Below are positions 45,374 through 55,571 of a DNA stretch of 64,000 nucleotides, in pieces; positions within the stretch are counted from its first letter, which is position 1; the number at the start of each line of letters is the position of its first letter. Source of the DNA: Caballeronia temeraria (GTDB taxonomy: Bacteria > Pseudomonadota > Gammaproteobacteria > Burkholderiales > Burkholderiaceae); the NCBI RefSeq assembly GCF_001544795.2, contig NZ_FCOI02000012.1:124001-188000 (forward strand), written 5' to 3'. The notes beneath the pieces were generated by a model. That model had not been told where the DNA came from. It ran no database searches and saw only the letters and a list, made by a program, of their open reading frames with translations. The translations under genes and the position numbers were made by a program.

Positions 45374-46436
45374 TCGTTACGAATCGATCCGTCAACAACT
45401 GACGCGCGATCCGCAGAAGTGGCTGATCACCGGCGTCGCCGGTTTCATCGGCTCGAATCTGCTCGAAGCGCTGCTGAAGCTCGACCAGGAAGTCGTCGGG
45501 CTCGACAACTTCGCGACGGGCCATCAGCGCAATCTCGACGAAGTGCGCTCGCTCGTGACGCCTGCGCAATGGGCTCGCTTTAGCTTCATCGAAGGCGACA
45601 TCCGCAATCTCGACGATTGCCGCGCCGCGGTGAAAGGCGCCGCGCACGTGCTGCACGAAGCGGCGCTCGGCTCGGTGCCGCGCTCCGTGAACGATCCGAT
45701 CACGACGCACGAAGTCAACATCAGCGGCTTTCTGAACATGCTCGTCGCCGCGCGCGATGCGAAAGTCGAGAGCTTCACCTATGCGGCATCGAGCTCCACG
45801 TACGGCGACCATCCGGGTCTGCCGAAGGTCGAGGATCGCATCGGTCAGCCGCTCTCGCCGTATGCGGTGACGAAGTACGCCAACGAGCTGTATGCGTCGG
45901 TGTTTGCGCGCACGTATGGTCTGAACGCGATCGGCCTGCGCTACTTCAATGTCTTCGGCAAGCGCCAGGATCCGGACGGCGCGTATGCGGCCGTGATCCC
46001 GAAGTGGACGGCCGCGCTCATCGACGATGAACAGGTCACCATTAACGGCGATGGCGAGACGAGCCGCGATTTCTGCTTCATCGATAACGTCGTGCAGATG
46101 AATATCCTCGCGGCGCTCTCGAATGCCGATGCGCGCAATCAGGTCTACAACGTCGCGGTCGGCGATCGCACGACGCTCAATCAGTTGTATGACGGCCTGA
46201 AACGCGAGCTCGCCGAGAACGGTGTGATCAACGAGGGCAGCCCGGTATATGCACCGTTCCGCGCGGGCGACGTGCGTCATTCGCAGGCGAACGTCGATAA
46301 AGCGGCGCAATTGCTCGGCTATGCGAGCGCGATTCCGCTGGCCGATGGTCTCGCGATCGCGATGCCGTGGTACATCCGCTTCCTTTCGCAGCGCCGCGTT
46401 CCGGTCGAAGCCGACATGGCGACGAGGCCCGCATGA
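45366..46436 (+). CDS. tviC: UDP-GlcNAc(A) 4-epimerase (WbpP/TviC type)
   Basis: Short-chain dehydrogenase/reductase-family epimerase of 356 residues. NAD site [20 protein letters not shown]; catalytic Ser-Tyr-Lys in [12 protein letters not shown] and [14 protein letters not shown]. The N-terminal extension ([20 protein letters not shown]) is characteristic of WbpP/TviC, which interconvert GlcNAc and GalNAc forms, or the corresponding uronic acids. GGAG ribosome site inside the upstream gene; stop overlaps the next glycosyltransferase start. Confidence 0.9.
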   Translation: MSDRYESIRQQLTRDPQKWLITGVAGFIGSNLLEALLKLDQEVVGLDNFATGHQRNLDEVRSLVTPAQWARFSFIEGDIRNLDDCRAAVKGAAHVLHEAALGSVPRSVNDPITTHEVNISGFLNMLVAARDAKVESFTYAASSSTYGDHPGLPKVEDRIGQPLSPYAVTKYANELYASVFARTYGLNAIGLRYFNVFGKRQDPDGAYAAVIPKWTAALIDDEQVTINGDGETSRDFCFIDNVVQMNILAALSNADARNQVYNVAVGDRTTLNQLYDGLKRELAENGVINEGSPVYAPFRAGDVRHSQANVDKAAQLLGYASAIPLADGLAIAMPWYIRFLSQRRVPVEADMATRPA

Positions 46437-47599
46437 AAATAGTCGTTTTCATCTACTCGATGCACGGCGGCGGCGCGGAGCGCGTCACCGCCAATCTCGC
46501 GAACGAGTGGGCGGCGCTCGGCTGGGAAGTGACCGTCGTCACGCTGACGGCCGGTGAAGGCGACGTCTATCCGTTTCATCCGGGCGTGAAGCGTATCGAG
46601 CTGGGTCTCGCGGGCGGCGTCGAGGGCGGCGGCTTCGTGCGCACGCTGATCTCGAACGCGAAGCGCGTGCTGGCTTTCCGCAAGGTGCTGCGCGAGACCA
46701 AGCCGACCGTCGCGCTGGGCGTCATGGCGACCGCCAACGTGCTCGCCGTGCTCGCGGGCATCGGCCTGCCGTACAAGATCATCGCGAGCGAGCACACGCA
46801 TCCGCCGCGCGCGCCGCTCACGCCGTTCTGGGAGCGTCTGCGGCTCATGACGTATCGCTTCGCGGACAAGGTCGTCGCACTCACGGATGAGACCCGCGAC
46901 TGGATCGAAACGCATTGCCGCTGCACCGACGTCAAGGTGATTCCGCCGCCGTTCACGCTGCCCATCGCGCGAACGAATCCGATCATCGAGCCGAAAAGTG
47001 TCGTCCGTGAAGAGCGCAAGCTGCTGCTCGCGGTCGGACGGCTGTCGCCCGAAAAGGGCTTCGACAGCCTCATCGATGCGTTCAGGAAGATCGCCGGCGC
47101 GCTGCCGCAATGGGATCTCGTGATCGTCGGCGAAGGTCTGGCGCGCGCGAGTCTCGAACGCCGCGTCGACGAAGCGAAACTGCGTGGCCGCGTGTTTCTG
47201 CCAGGCCGCGCCGGCAACGTCGCCGACTGGTACGAGCGCGCGGATCTGTACGTGCTCAGTTCGCACTTCGAAGGATTTTCGATGACGCTCGTCGAAGCGA
47301 TGGCGAGCGGTTGCGCCGCCGTGAGCTACGACTGCGATTCGGGCCCGCGCGTGATCGTCACGCACGGCACGAACGGGCTGCTCGTGAATCCTGTCGGCGA
47401 TGCGAGCGCGCTCGCGAAGTCGCTCGAAACGCTGATGAAGGACGACGCAGAGCGTCATCGCATGGCGCACTGCGCGACCTCGGTCAACGACACGTTCGCG
47501 TTGCCGAAGACCATTGCGCTATGGCAGGAAGTGTTCGAAGAATCCGGCGTGAAGGTTCCGCGCCGCGCGAATCTGCGCGTTCCCGTTGCCGGACGATAA
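46433..47599 (+). CDS. Glycosyltransferase family 4 (GalNAc-transferase-like)
   Basis: 388 residues starting [20 protein letters not shown], typical of the PglH/PglJ-like GT4 group. Donor site [20 protein letters not shown] and [24 protein letters not shown] overlap with the epimerase gene. It is clearly paralogous to the next gene (shared SGPR motif after the E-x7-E region). Confidence 0.9.
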   Translation: MKIVVFIYSMHGGGAERVTANLANEWAALGWEVTVVTLTAGEGDVYPFHPGVKRIELGLAGGVEGGGFVRTLISNAKRVLAFRKVLRETKPTVALGVMATANVLAVLAGIGLPYKIIASEHTHPPRAPLTPFWERLRLMTYRFADKVVALTDETRDWIETHCRCTDVKVIPPPFTLPIARTNPIIEPKSVVREERKLLLAVGRLSPEKGFDSLIDAFRKIAGALPQWDLVIVGEGLARASLERRVDEAKLRGRVFLPGRAGNVADWYERADLYVLSSHFEGFSMTLVEAMASGCAAVSYDCDSGPRVIVTHGTNGLLVNPVGDASALAKSLETLMKDDAERHRMAHCATSVNDTFALPKTIALWQEVFEESGVKVPRRANLRVPVAGR

Positions 47600-47612
47600 G
47601 GAGCCACGACCG

Positions 47613-48776
47613 ATGAACATCATGCTCGTGGTCAGTTCGATGGGAAGCGGCGGCGCCGAGCGCGTCGCGGCTTCTCTCGTCAATGCGTGGGCGCAACGCG
47701 GCGATACGGTGACGCTCGTCATCACGTACAGCGGCCGTGGCGCGTGCTTCTATCCGCTCGCGGACAACGTGCGCTGCGTGTTTCTCGCCGATCGCGTGAA
47801 GGCCGGCGCGCGCATGCTCCAATACCCCGCGCGGTTTCGCGCGCTGCGTGCGCTGATTCGCGAAAGCGCGCCAGATGTGGTCGTATCGTTTCTCTCGAAC
47901 GTGAACATCACGACGATTCTCGCGACGCGCGGGCTCGGCATTCCGGTGATCGCGTGCGAGCACATCGACCCGTCCGCCGACGGCCGCTCGCAACTCATGA
48001 GCCAGATGTGCCGCTTCGTTTATCCGAGCGCGGATCTGCTCACGCTGCTGACGGATAACATGGAGGCGTCGTTCCGGAAGATGGTGCCGCGCGTGAAGCG
48101 TATCGAAGTGGTGCCCAATCCGCTACCGGACGAACTGCTGCTGTTGCAGCCCGAGACCGTCGAGAAGAGCGCGCGCAAGCGGCTCGTCGCGGTCGGGCGG
48201 CTCAACACGCAAAAACAGTTCGATATGCTTATCGATGTGTTTGCGACGCTTGCGCCCGAGTTTCCAGGCTGGGATTTGTGGATCTGGGGAGAAGGTCCGG
48301 AACGCGCGGTGCTCGAAACGCAGGTCGCGCAACTGAAGGTGGGCGAACGCGTGCTGATGCCCGGCAAGACGACGACGCCGTGGGAAGAGATGGCGCGCTC
48401 GGATGCGTTCGTGCTGTCGTCGCGCTATGAAGGTTTGCCGATGGCGATGCTCGAAGGCATGGCGCTCGGCCTCGCGACCGTCGCGTTCGATTGCAAGAGC
48501 GGCCCGCGCGAACTCACGCGCGATGGCCAGGACGGCCTGCTCGTGCCGCCCGGCGACAAGGCTGCGCTCATCGAGGCATTGCGGCGCGTGATGTCGGACG
48601 AAGCGTTGCGCGCAGAACTGGGCCGCAAGGCGGCGGCGTCGGTGCGGCAGCGCTATTCGTCGCCGGCAATCCTGCGCCAGTGGGACGCGATCTTTGCGCA
48701 ACTCGGCGCGCGCTCGCGCGGCGATGAAGGCAAGGGCGCGGCGTATCCGCGCACGATGACGGGAGAAAAAGCGTAA
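47613..48776 (+). CDS. Glycosyltransferase family 4 (GalNAc-transferase-like)
   Basis: 387 residues starting MNIMLVVSSMGSGGAERVAA, paralogous to the preceding enzyme. Donor domain RLVAVGRLNTQKQFDMLIDV and EGLPMAMLEGMALGLATVAF followed by DCKSGPREL. AAGGAG ribosome site. Its stop codon overlaps the start of the beta-helix gene by one base (TAATG). Fourth GT4 in the locus, suggesting, with the initiating enzyme, a repeat unit of about five sugars if all act on it. Confidence 0.9.
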   Translation: MNIMLVVSSMGSGGAERVAASLVNAWAQRGDTVTLVITYSGRGACFYPLADNVRCVFLADRVKAGARMLQYPARFRALRALIRESAPDVVVSFLSNVNITTILATRGLGIPVIACEHIDPSADGRSQLMSQMCRFVYPSADLLTLLTDNMEASFRKMVPRVKRIEVVPNPLPDELLLLQPETVEKSARKRLVAVGRLNTQKQFDMLIDVFATLAPEFPGWDLWIWGEGPERAVLETQVAQLKVGERVLMPGKTTTPWEEMARSDAFVLSSRYEGLPMAMLEGMALGLATVAFDCKSGPRELTRDGQDGLLVPPGDKAALIEALRRVMSDEALRAELGRKAAASVRQRYSSPAILRQWDAIFAQLGARSRGDEGKGAAYPRTMTGEKA

Positions 48777-49795
48777 TGGTCGGCCGGCGTCGCGTGATCC
48801 AGTCGCTGCTGATGGGCGCCGTCGCCGGTGGTGCGGGCGCGGCGGGCATCGGCGCGCGTGCGGCTCAGATGCGCGATGTCGTCATCGACAAATCGTTCGG
48901 CGTGAAGGGCGACGGCAAGACCAACGATCGCGTCGCGCTGCAGCGGGCCATCGATCGATCCGTCGATTCGACCTTGCTCATCACGGGCAAGTGCCGTATC
49001 GACGACAAGGGGCTCGATCTGCGGCGCAACAGCCACGTGCGATTCGCGCGGGGTGCGTCGATCAAGCTGCTGCCGCACAACACGTCGTTCTATTCGATCT
49101 TTCGTCTGTGGGACGTGAACAACGTGCGCGTCGAGAACGCGGTGCTCGACGGCAGCAAGGAACTGAATGCGGCCAAGCCGGAGCTGCGCGAAAACGGTCA
49201 CGGCATGGGCTTTTCGATCGCCGGAAGCACGGAGGTGACGCTCATCTCGCCGAAGACGATCGGGTGCTGGGGCGATGGCATCTACATCGCCAATAGCTAC
49301 AACGTCGGGTTCAAGTACAGCAGCGGCATTCGCGTGGTGAATCATCACGCGGACCGCTGCCGCCGCCAGGGCGTGTCGATCATCAGCGGACGCAACATCG
49401 TGTTCGAGAATCCGCTGTGGGAGAACATCGGCGGCACGCAGCCGGAAGCGGGTCTGGACGCGGAGCCGAACAGCAATGCGGACATCCTCGAGAACATCCG
49501 CATTGTCAATCCGACGACGCGCAACTGCCGGTACGGAATCATCGTCTGGCTGGAAGAGATCGTCGGACCGATGCCCAAGCATGTCGATATCGGCATCACG
49601 AATCATCGCGATGAAGGCGCGAGCGATGCGGCGTTCGCCGTGTCGTCGCTCAAGCTGAACGGGCGCAGAGTGTCCGGGCAGATCGCGAGCCATTCGCCGA
49701 CATGGGTGAGTCCGAAGCTCTCGACGGTGGAGAGCATCGATTACGACAAGGCAGGACCGGAGATCATCGTCACCAACCTGAGGCTCGTGCAGTGA
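48776..49795 (+). CDS. Exported right-handed beta-helix protein, candidate polysaccharide lyase/hydrolase 1
   Basis: 339 residues. The N-terminus MVGRRRVIQSLLMGAVAGGA looks like a twin-arginine signal with cleavage near ARAA. The mature part starts with the pectate-lyase-superfamily opening (SFGVKGDGKTNDRVALQRAI) and continues with parallel beta-helix coils: NSHVRFARGASIKLLPHN, GDGIYIAN, CRRQGVSIISG, GLDAEPN. Located inside the polysaccharide operon between a glycosyltransferase and the polymerase. It may cut or edit the nascent polymer in the periplasm. It has a close paralogue at 57265-58476. Confidence 0.8.
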   Translation: MVGRRRVIQSLLMGAVAGGAGAAGIGARAAQMRDVVIDKSFGVKGDGKTNDRVALQRAIDRSVDSTLLITGKCRIDDKGLDLRRNSHVRFARGASIKLLPHNTSFYSIFRLWDVNNVRVENAVLDGSKELNAAKPELRENGHGMGFSIAGSTEVTLISPKTIGCWGDGIYIANSYNVGFKYSSGIRVVNHHADRCRRQGVSIISGRNIVFENPLWENIGGTQPEAGLDAEPNSNADILENIRIVNPTTRNCRYGIIVWLEEIVGPMPKHVDIGITNHRDEGASDAAFAVSSLKLNGRRVSGQIASHSPTWVSPKLSTVESIDYDKAGPEIIVTNLRLVQ

Positions 49796-49837
49796 ACGCG
49801 CGCCCACACAATAAATAAAGCGAAAAAGGCCAATACG

Positions 49838-50926
49838 ATGCAGGCAACGACAATGAACAACACGGCGCAGCAGAGCGCACCCATCAGGCGGATGACCGGA
49901 TTCGCGTACTTCATGACGCCATCCGGATGGGCGTTCCTGGTGCTCGCGGCCACCGCGCTTTCCGTCGTCGCCTTCCGCGAGCGCAGCGTCGGCCTCATCT
50001 TCGACCAGGAAGCGTATATCCAGTACTTCCGCTCGACGGACTGGCACTGGCTCGTGCAGTTCTATCAGAACCGCGAGTCGGACATGGGCTTTCTCATCAG
50101 CCTCATCACCGAGGAGCTGGGCTGGCGCTCGTGGGTCATCTTTCTCAATGCGTTCGGCGTGACGCCCGAGGGCGGCATCCGCATTACGGTGGTGCTGCTC
50201 AACGTCGTCGTGATGTATTCGCTGCTGCAGACGCGCCGGCCGCTCATCGGTCTGATCCTGTGGCTCGTCATTCCGTATGCGCTCGCCACGGTCGGCCTGT
50301 TCCAGATTCGCCAGGGCTTCGGGCTCGCGATTGCGATGCTGTTCGCATGCCGCTTCAACAAGCCGACGATCGGCATGGGACTCGCGAGCTTCGTGCACAC
50401 GACCTTCGCGGTGCCCACGGCGTTTCTGCTGACCGCCGGCTTCTTCGGCGAACAGAAGAAGGCGCGGGCGATCGTCGCGGTGAGCGTGGTGGCGATCGTG
50501 CTCGCGTCGGCGGCGAAGTTCCTGTTCGCGACTTACGGCGGCCGGCGTATCGACGAATACTCGGGCTACCAGGAAAACTTCACGATCAAGCTGCTGTCGC
50601 TGCTGTTCTTCTACACGATGGCGTCAGTGATGGTGCTTTACTCGACGTGGCGCGCACAGGACACGGAACGCCAGCGTGCGTTCACGCGCGTCTCGATCAT
50701 GCATGTCGGGCTGTTCGTGTATCTCGTCGTCGCGTTCTTCGTGTTTCCGTTCGCGAAGGGCCGCGTGTGGTACTGCGTGCCCTTGCTCCTGCCGTTCCTT
50801 GCGCCGGAGATCAAGTTCAAGAACGCGATGGTTCTCGTCATCACCTTCGGCGTGTTCGTGGCCGTCGCCGCCGACGCCACGAAGAGTTATTTCGAAGGCG
50901 TCTATCACTACTTCCTGATGCCCTGA
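49838..50926 (+). CDS. wzy: EpsG-family polysaccharide polymerase (Wzy-like)
   Basis: Inner-membrane protein of 362 residues with about 9-10 predicted helices and a periplasmic loop after helix 1 containing IFDQEAYIQYF and WHWLVQFYQNRESDMGF, the pattern of EpsG-type polymerases, which join repeat units on the periplasmic side. VGLFQIRQGFGLAIAMLF is a typical helix with the conserved Arg. Follows the beta-helix gene by 42 bases. Confidence 0.85.
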   Translation: MQATTMNNTAQQSAPIRRMTGFAYFMTPSGWAFLVLAATALSVVAFRERSVGLIFDQEAYIQYFRSTDWHWLVQFYQNRESDMGFLISLITEELGWRSWVIFLNAFGVTPEGGIRITVVLLNVVVMYSLLQTRRPLIGLILWLVIPYALATVGLFQIRQGFGLAIAMLFACRFNKPTIGMGLASFVHTTFAVPTAFLLTAGFFGEQKKARAIVAVSVVAIVLASAAKFLFATYGGRRIDEYSGYQENFTIKLLSLLFFYTMASVMVLYSTWRAQDTERQRAFTRVSIMHVGLFVYLVVAFFVFPFAKGRVWYCVPLLLPFLAPEIKFKNAMVLVITFGVFVAVAADATKSYFEGVYHYFLMP

Positions 50927-50931
50927 CGACG

Positions 50932-51942
50932 ATGTCCTACTTCCTGATTTCGCTCGATTTCGAACTGATGTGGGGCGTGCGCGACCATCGCACGATCGCT
51001 ACGTACGGACAGAACATCCTCGGCGTGCGCGAGGCGATTCCGGCCATGCTCGCGATGTTCACGAAGCATCGCGTGAAGGCGACGTGGGCGACGGTCGGCA
51101 TGCTGCTCTTCGATAACAAGAGGGATCTGCTCGCGAATCTGCCCGACGTCCGGCCGACCTACACCGATACGAAGTTGAGCCCGTATGCGAACGGCTACCT
51201 CGATTCGATCGGCGCCGACGAGAAAAGCGATCCCTATCACTACGGTCTCTCGCTTGCTCGACAGATCGTCGATACCGAAGGCAGCGAGCTCGCGAGCCAC
51301 ACGTTCTGCCATTACTACGCACTCGAAGCAGGGCAGAACAAGGCGCAGTTCGCAGCGGACATGCAGGCATCCGTCGCGTCGATCCGGCGTCTCGCCGATC
51401 CGCCCGCGAGCATCGTGTTTCCGCGCAATCAGGTGAACAACGCATATCTCTCGGTGTGCGCGGAGCAGGGGCTCGTCGCATACCGCGGCACGGAGCGCAA
51501 CTGGATGTATCGCGAGACCTCACGCGCCGACGAAGCCGCTGTACGCCGCGCGGCACGTCTCGCCGATGCGTACATCAATCTGTCGGGCGATCACGCGTTC
51601 GATCCGCGCCCTTCGCGCGGCCTTATCGACGTGCGCTCGAGCCGCTTCCTGCGTCCGTACGCGCGCAACAAGCGTGCGCTGGACTGGCTGCGCATTCATC
51701 GGATCAAGCAGTCGATGACGTCGGCGGCGCGCACGGGGCGCTCGTTTCACTTGTGGTGGCATCCGCATAACTTCGGTGCGAATCTTGCCGAGAATCTCGC
51801 GGTTCTCGATGCGGTGCTCAAGCATCACGTGTACTTGAGAGAAACCTACGGCATGCGGCCCGCGACCATGGCGGAAGTCGCGCGGGCGGCGCAATCCGAA
51901 GAGAGCCGGCTTGCGGAAATGGAGTTCGGGTTGTTCGTTTGA
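50932..51942 (+). CDS. Polysaccharide deacetylase (NodB-like)
   Basis: 336 residues. NodB motif 1 is in SLDFELMWGVRD (catalytic Asp and metal Asp region), motif 2 ELASHTFCHYY gives the two metal His, and ATWATVGMLLF is the usual strand. No signal peptide, so it may act on lipid-linked precursors in the cytoplasm rather than on exported polymer. It starts 5 bases after the polymerase stop, so is coupled. Probably removes an N- or O-acetyl group from a sugar of the repeat unit. Confidence 0.85.
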   Translation: MSYFLISLDFELMWGVRDHRTIATYGQNILGVREAIPAMLAMFTKHRVKATWATVGMLLFDNKRDLLANLPDVRPTYTDTKLSPYANGYLDSIGADEKSDPYHYGLSLARQIVDTEGSELASHTFCHYYALEAGQNKAQFAADMQASVASIRRLADPPASIVFPRNQVNNAYLSVCAEQGLVAYRGTERNWMYRETSRADEAAVRRAARLADAYINLSGDHAFDPRPSRGLIDVRSSRFLRPYARNKRALDWLRIHRIKQSMTSAARTGRSFHLWWHPHNFGANLAENLAVLDAVLKHHVYLRETYGMRPATMAEVARAAQSEESRLAEMEFGLFV

Positions 51943-52072
51943 CGATGTAATCAGTAAAGCTAACGATAAGACGCTAGAAAATGACCCGCACGGCGGGCGC
52001 AATGCAATGGCGATGACCATTGCATTGCGCTGAAGCGTGCGCGGCACAAAAGAAGAAATTAGGGGAAGCGCG

Positions 52073-54010
52073 ATGAACTTTCGTAACGACATCAACGGCC
52101 TGCGCGCGTTCGCGGTTCTCGCGGTCGTCCTGTTCCACTTCGATGTGCCCGGCTTCAAGGGCGGCTTTCTCGGCGTCGACGTGTTCTTCGTCATCTCCGG
52201 TTATCTGATGACGAGCATCATCTTCAGACGCCTCTCGAAGGACCGGTTCTCGGTGCTCGAATTCTATGGCGATCGCGCGCGGCGCATCATTCCGGCGCTC
52301 GCGTTTCTATGCTTCGCGCTCGGCGTGTTCGGCTGGCTCGTGTTCCTGCCTTCCGAGTTTCGTGCATTCGGCAAAGCGGTGGGATCGAGCCTCGGCTTCT
52401 TTTCGAATATCGTCTACTGGCGCGAAGCGGGCTATTTCGACACGCGTTCGCATCTGAAATGGCTGCTGCACACGTGGTCGCTTTCGGTGGAGTGGCAGTT
52501 CTATCTGCTGTATCCGCTCGGCATTCTGCTCGTGCGCAAGCTCTTCGGCCAACGCGGCACGGTGATCGCGCTCGTCGGCATGGCGCTCGCATCGTTGGCG
52601 GTGTGCGTCTATCTCTCCGATCCCACGAAATGGCCGACGGCCGCATTCTTCCTGCTGCCGACGCGCGCATGGGAAATGCTCGCGGGCGGTCTCGTGTATC
52701 TGTTCCCGCTGACCGCAGGCAGACCTGCGCGCCGGGCGATGGAGTTCGCCGGTCTCGCGATGATCGTATATGGCACGCTCACCTTCAACGAAAACTCCGC
52801 GTGGCCCGGCTATCTCGCGCTCGTGCCGGTGGCGGGCACCGCGCTCGTGATTCTCGCGGGACGCAAGCATTCGATGTTCACGGGCAATCCGCTCGCGCAG
52901 TTCATCGGCAAGATTTCGTATTCGGTCTATCTGTGGCATTGGCCATTCGTCGTCGCGCTCACGTACTTCGACAAGGAAGGTTCGCTGCACTGGCGCGTGG
53001 CCGGCATCGCGGGCGGCTTCGTGATGGGCTATCTGTCGTATGCGCTCGTCGAGTCGAAGACCAGAAGGCCGTCGGACCGTGGCGAAGCGCTCGCGTTCCC
53101 GCGTTTCATGACGCTGCGCCCGATTCTCGCGTTCACGCTGCTGCTCGCGATCGGCGGCGGCAGCATCTATGCGAGCCAAGGCGTGCCGAACCGCTTCGAC
53201 CGTTCGGTGTTCATCGCCGATAGCGAGACGTACGACACGAATCCGCATCGCACGAAGTGTCACATGATGATCGATCCGTGCGATGTCGCGAACCGGCAGA
53301 AGGAAAGCCGCGTGGTCGTGCTCGGCGACAGTCACGCGGAAGCGATTGCCGAAGCCGTCGTCGATGCCGTGCCCAACGGCAAGCCCGGCGATGTGCTGCT
53401 GATCACGATCGAAGGCTGCCCGACGATCTACGGCATTCGTCGCGGCAACGGCGACTGCTTCGATCAGGACCGCAAGTACATCGATATTCTGAGCCGCGAT
53501 CAGACCGCGAAGACGCCGGTGATCATCGCGAATCACTGGTCGCAATACTGGTCCGGTCCGACGATGGACGACTTCGCGTTCGTCAATCCGGATCAGCCGG
53601 CGCAGACGTCGACGCCGTTCTCGACGGAGCAGTATCGCGAGCACTTGCTCTCGACCGTTTGCCGCATCTCGAAGATCCGCCCCGTTTATCTGGTGGAGCC
53701 GATCCCCGAGTTCGACTTCAATGTTCCGCTGACGCTCGCCCGCGAGAAGATGAGGGACCCGAAGGCGCCCGATCTGTCGATCAGCATGTCCGACTACGTC
53801 GCGCGTAACGGCGCGCTGCTGCAGGCGATGCGTCAGGCGCACGACCAGTGCGGCATCCATCTGCTCGACCCGCGTCCGTATCTGTGCCCGGACGGCAAGT
53901 GCATGGGTTCGCACGATGGCCGCCCGCTCTACTCGGACTACCATCACATGAGCGAATACGGCAACCGCTTCCTCGTGCCGATGTTCCGGCGCGTCTTCGA
54001 GCAGGGTTGA
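52073..54010 (+). CDS. Acyltransferase 3 with C-terminal SGNH domain (OafA-like)
   Basis: 645 residues. The first about 370 form the acyltransferase-3 membrane domain with ten helices (NFRNDINGLRAFAVLAVVLF, GFLGVDVFFVISGYLM, RRIIPAL). The last about 240 are a periplasmic SGNH domain with the Ser in VLGDSHAEAIAE and the Asp-His pair in DYHHMSEYG. This layout is that of OafA/OatA-type polysaccharide O-acetylases. AGGGGAAG ribosome site. Last gene of the rightward block; convergent with the flippase gene 3 bases away. Confidence 0.9.
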   Translation: MNFRNDINGLRAFAVLAVVLFHFDVPGFKGGFLGVDVFFVISGYLMTSIIFRRLSKDRFSVLEFYGDRARRIIPALAFLCFALGVFGWLVFLPSEFRAFGKAVGSSLGFFSNIVYWREAGYFDTRSHLKWLLHTWSLSVEWQFYLLYPLGILLVRKLFGQRGTVIALVGMALASLAVCVYLSDPTKWPTAAFFLLPTRAWEMLAGGLVYLFPLTAGRPARRAMEFAGLAMIVYGTLTFNENSAWPGYLALVPVAGTALVILAGRKHSMFTGNPLAQFIGKISYSVYLWHWPFVVALTYFDKEGSLHWRVAGIAGGFVMGYLSYALVESKTRRPSDRGEALAFPRFMTLRPILAFTLLLAIGGGSIYASQGVPNRFDRSVFIADSETYDTNPHRTKCHMMIDPCDVANRQKESRVVVLGDSHAEAIAEAVVDAVPNGKPGDVLLITIEGCPTIYGIRRGNGDCFDQDRKYIDILSRDQTAKTPVIIANHWSQYWSGPTMDDFAFVNPDQPAQTSTPFSTEQYREHLLSTVCRISKIRPVYLVEPIPEFDFNVPLTLAREKMRDPKAPDLSISMSDYVARNGALLQAMRQAHDQCGIHLLDPRPYLCPDGKCMGSHDGRPLYSDYHHMSEYGNRFLVPMFRRVFEQG

Positions 54011-54013
54011 GTT

Positions 54014-55402
54014 CTATTGCGGCGTACCGGGATCGTCTTGCGCCTCATTGCCGGTGAATGGCGGCGCAAAGCGTGTCCAGAAGATGTAGCACGCGAGCAC
54101 GGCCATCGCGCCGATGCCGGTGGCGAGCAGCACGCCCTGTGCGCCGTAGAAACGCACGAGAATGACGTTGCCGATGATCTTGGTCGCGAAGCCGATCACC
54201 GATATGACCGAGATGGCGCGATAGCGCGTTTCGCTCGCGAACAACTGCACGAGCACGCACATGCCGAAGTAGAACGGCACTTGCAACAGGCCGTAGCGAA
54301 AGAGCGTGGTGACGGCGATCGTATCGTCGGCGGTGAATGCGCCCTTCTGAAAGAGCAGCTTCACGACATAGGGCGCGAGCGCATAGGCGAGGAGACTGCC
54401 GGTGAGGCCGAGCATCGTCATGATGCCGGACCACTTCAGCGCGGTGCTGCGCGCGCGCGCATGATCGCCGCGATGCAGGATCTCCGCGAGAATCGGCAAG
54501 GTCGCGCGCGTGATCGCGAGCGCGCCCATGCTGAGGACGAGCGAGAGCAGCCGGTTCGCGTAGCCGAGCGTCGCGATGGCGCCGTCGCCCTGTTGCGCCA
54601 TGAAGTACTGGTCGATGGGCAGCCACAAACTCGCGACCACCGCGCCGATCGCGAGCATGCCCATCGAGCGGATCGTCGAAGGCCACTGCTTGGCGCGCAC
54701 CGAGACGCGCGGCCGCGCGGGCATGGTATCGGCGCGTTTGGCCAGCACGCGCAGCCACGCGGCCTGCACCACGAAGCCGAGCGAGGTGCCCATGACGAGC
54801 GGAAAGATCGACTCGTTATTGCGCGCGGCGAGCACGAAGACGAGCAACCCGATGGCCGGCACGCATTCCAGCAACGTGTTGATGTGCCTGCCCGACGCCT
54901 GCAGCCGCGACGACGAGATGCAGATCGTGAAGGTCAGCACGCCGACCGGCGTCATGCTGAGAATCATCGCGCGGCACATGTCACGCGTGGATTCGGCGAG
55001 ACTGCCCGCGATGACATTGGCGAGATAAGGCCAGAAAAGCCAGAGCAGGAGCGAGGACGCGAGACCGATGACGAGACCCGTGCCTTCGAGCTCGCCGAGG
55101 AAGCCGTTGTGCTGCGACTTGTCTTCCTTGAGCGAGACGAGCGTGGGAACGAGCAGCACCGCGAGCACGTTCGTGAGCATCGTCGGCAGCCAGGTGACGA
55201 GCGTGAGGGCGAACTGATAGGCGTCGACCGTGCCGCTGATGCCGTAGCGATACGCGATCGCCATTTCCTTCGACGCGCCGATGCACTTCCCGGCGATGAC
55301 GAAGATCAGCAGGACCACGGCGCTTCTGGCGATTCGCTTGTGATCCTGATGGACACCGCCGAGACGTCGTCTCACCGATTGCACTGCTGCACTCAGCACC
55401 AT
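54014..55402 (-). CDS. MurJ/MviN-type lipid flippase, probable Wzx
   Basis: 462 residues, 13-14 predicted helices, member of the MOP exporter superfamily. VDAYQFALTLVTWLPTMLTN, GYANRLLSLVLSMGALAITR and LLFQKGAFTADDT are MurJ-like. No other Wzx is present, so it is taken as the repeat-unit flippase. ATG 55402 with AGGAGAGGA upstream is used; the longer open frame upstream is low-complexity. It is on the opposite strand from the other assembly genes. Confidence 0.8.
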   Translation of the reverse strand: MVLSAAVQSVRRRLGGVHQDHKRIARSAVVLLIFVIAGKCIGASKEMAIAYRYGISGTVDAYQFALTLVTWLPTMLTNVLAVLLVPTLVSLKEDKSQHNGFLGELEGTGLVIGLASSLLLWLFWPYLANVIAGSLAESTRDMCRAMILSMTPVGVLTFTICISSSRLQASGRHINTLLECVPAIGLLVFVLAARNNESIFPLVMGTSLGFVVQAAWLRVLAKRADTMPARPRVSVRAKQWPSTIRSMGMLAIGAVVASLWLPIDQYFMAQQGDGAIATLGYANRLLSLVLSMGALAITRATLPILAEILHRGDHARARSTALKWSGIMTMLGLTGSLLAYALAPYVVKLLFQKGAFTADDTIAVTTLFRYGLLQVPFYFGMCVLVQLFASETRYRAISVISVIGFATKIIGNVILVRFYGAQGVLLATGIGAMAVLACYIFWTRFAPPFTGNEAQDDPGTPQ

Positions 55403-55571
55403 TCCTCTCCTGCGTGGGAGCCGCTCGTCGCGTGGCCCGTCCTCGACGAAATCACCAGACGACGAAAGACGCGAAGGCCGGCGGCTTTCGCGCGAGAGAG
55501 AAGAGCGTGCAGGAAAACGGGCGGCGTGACTGTTCGCTAAGGCACCCCGCAGTGCCGATGAAGCGCGTCCT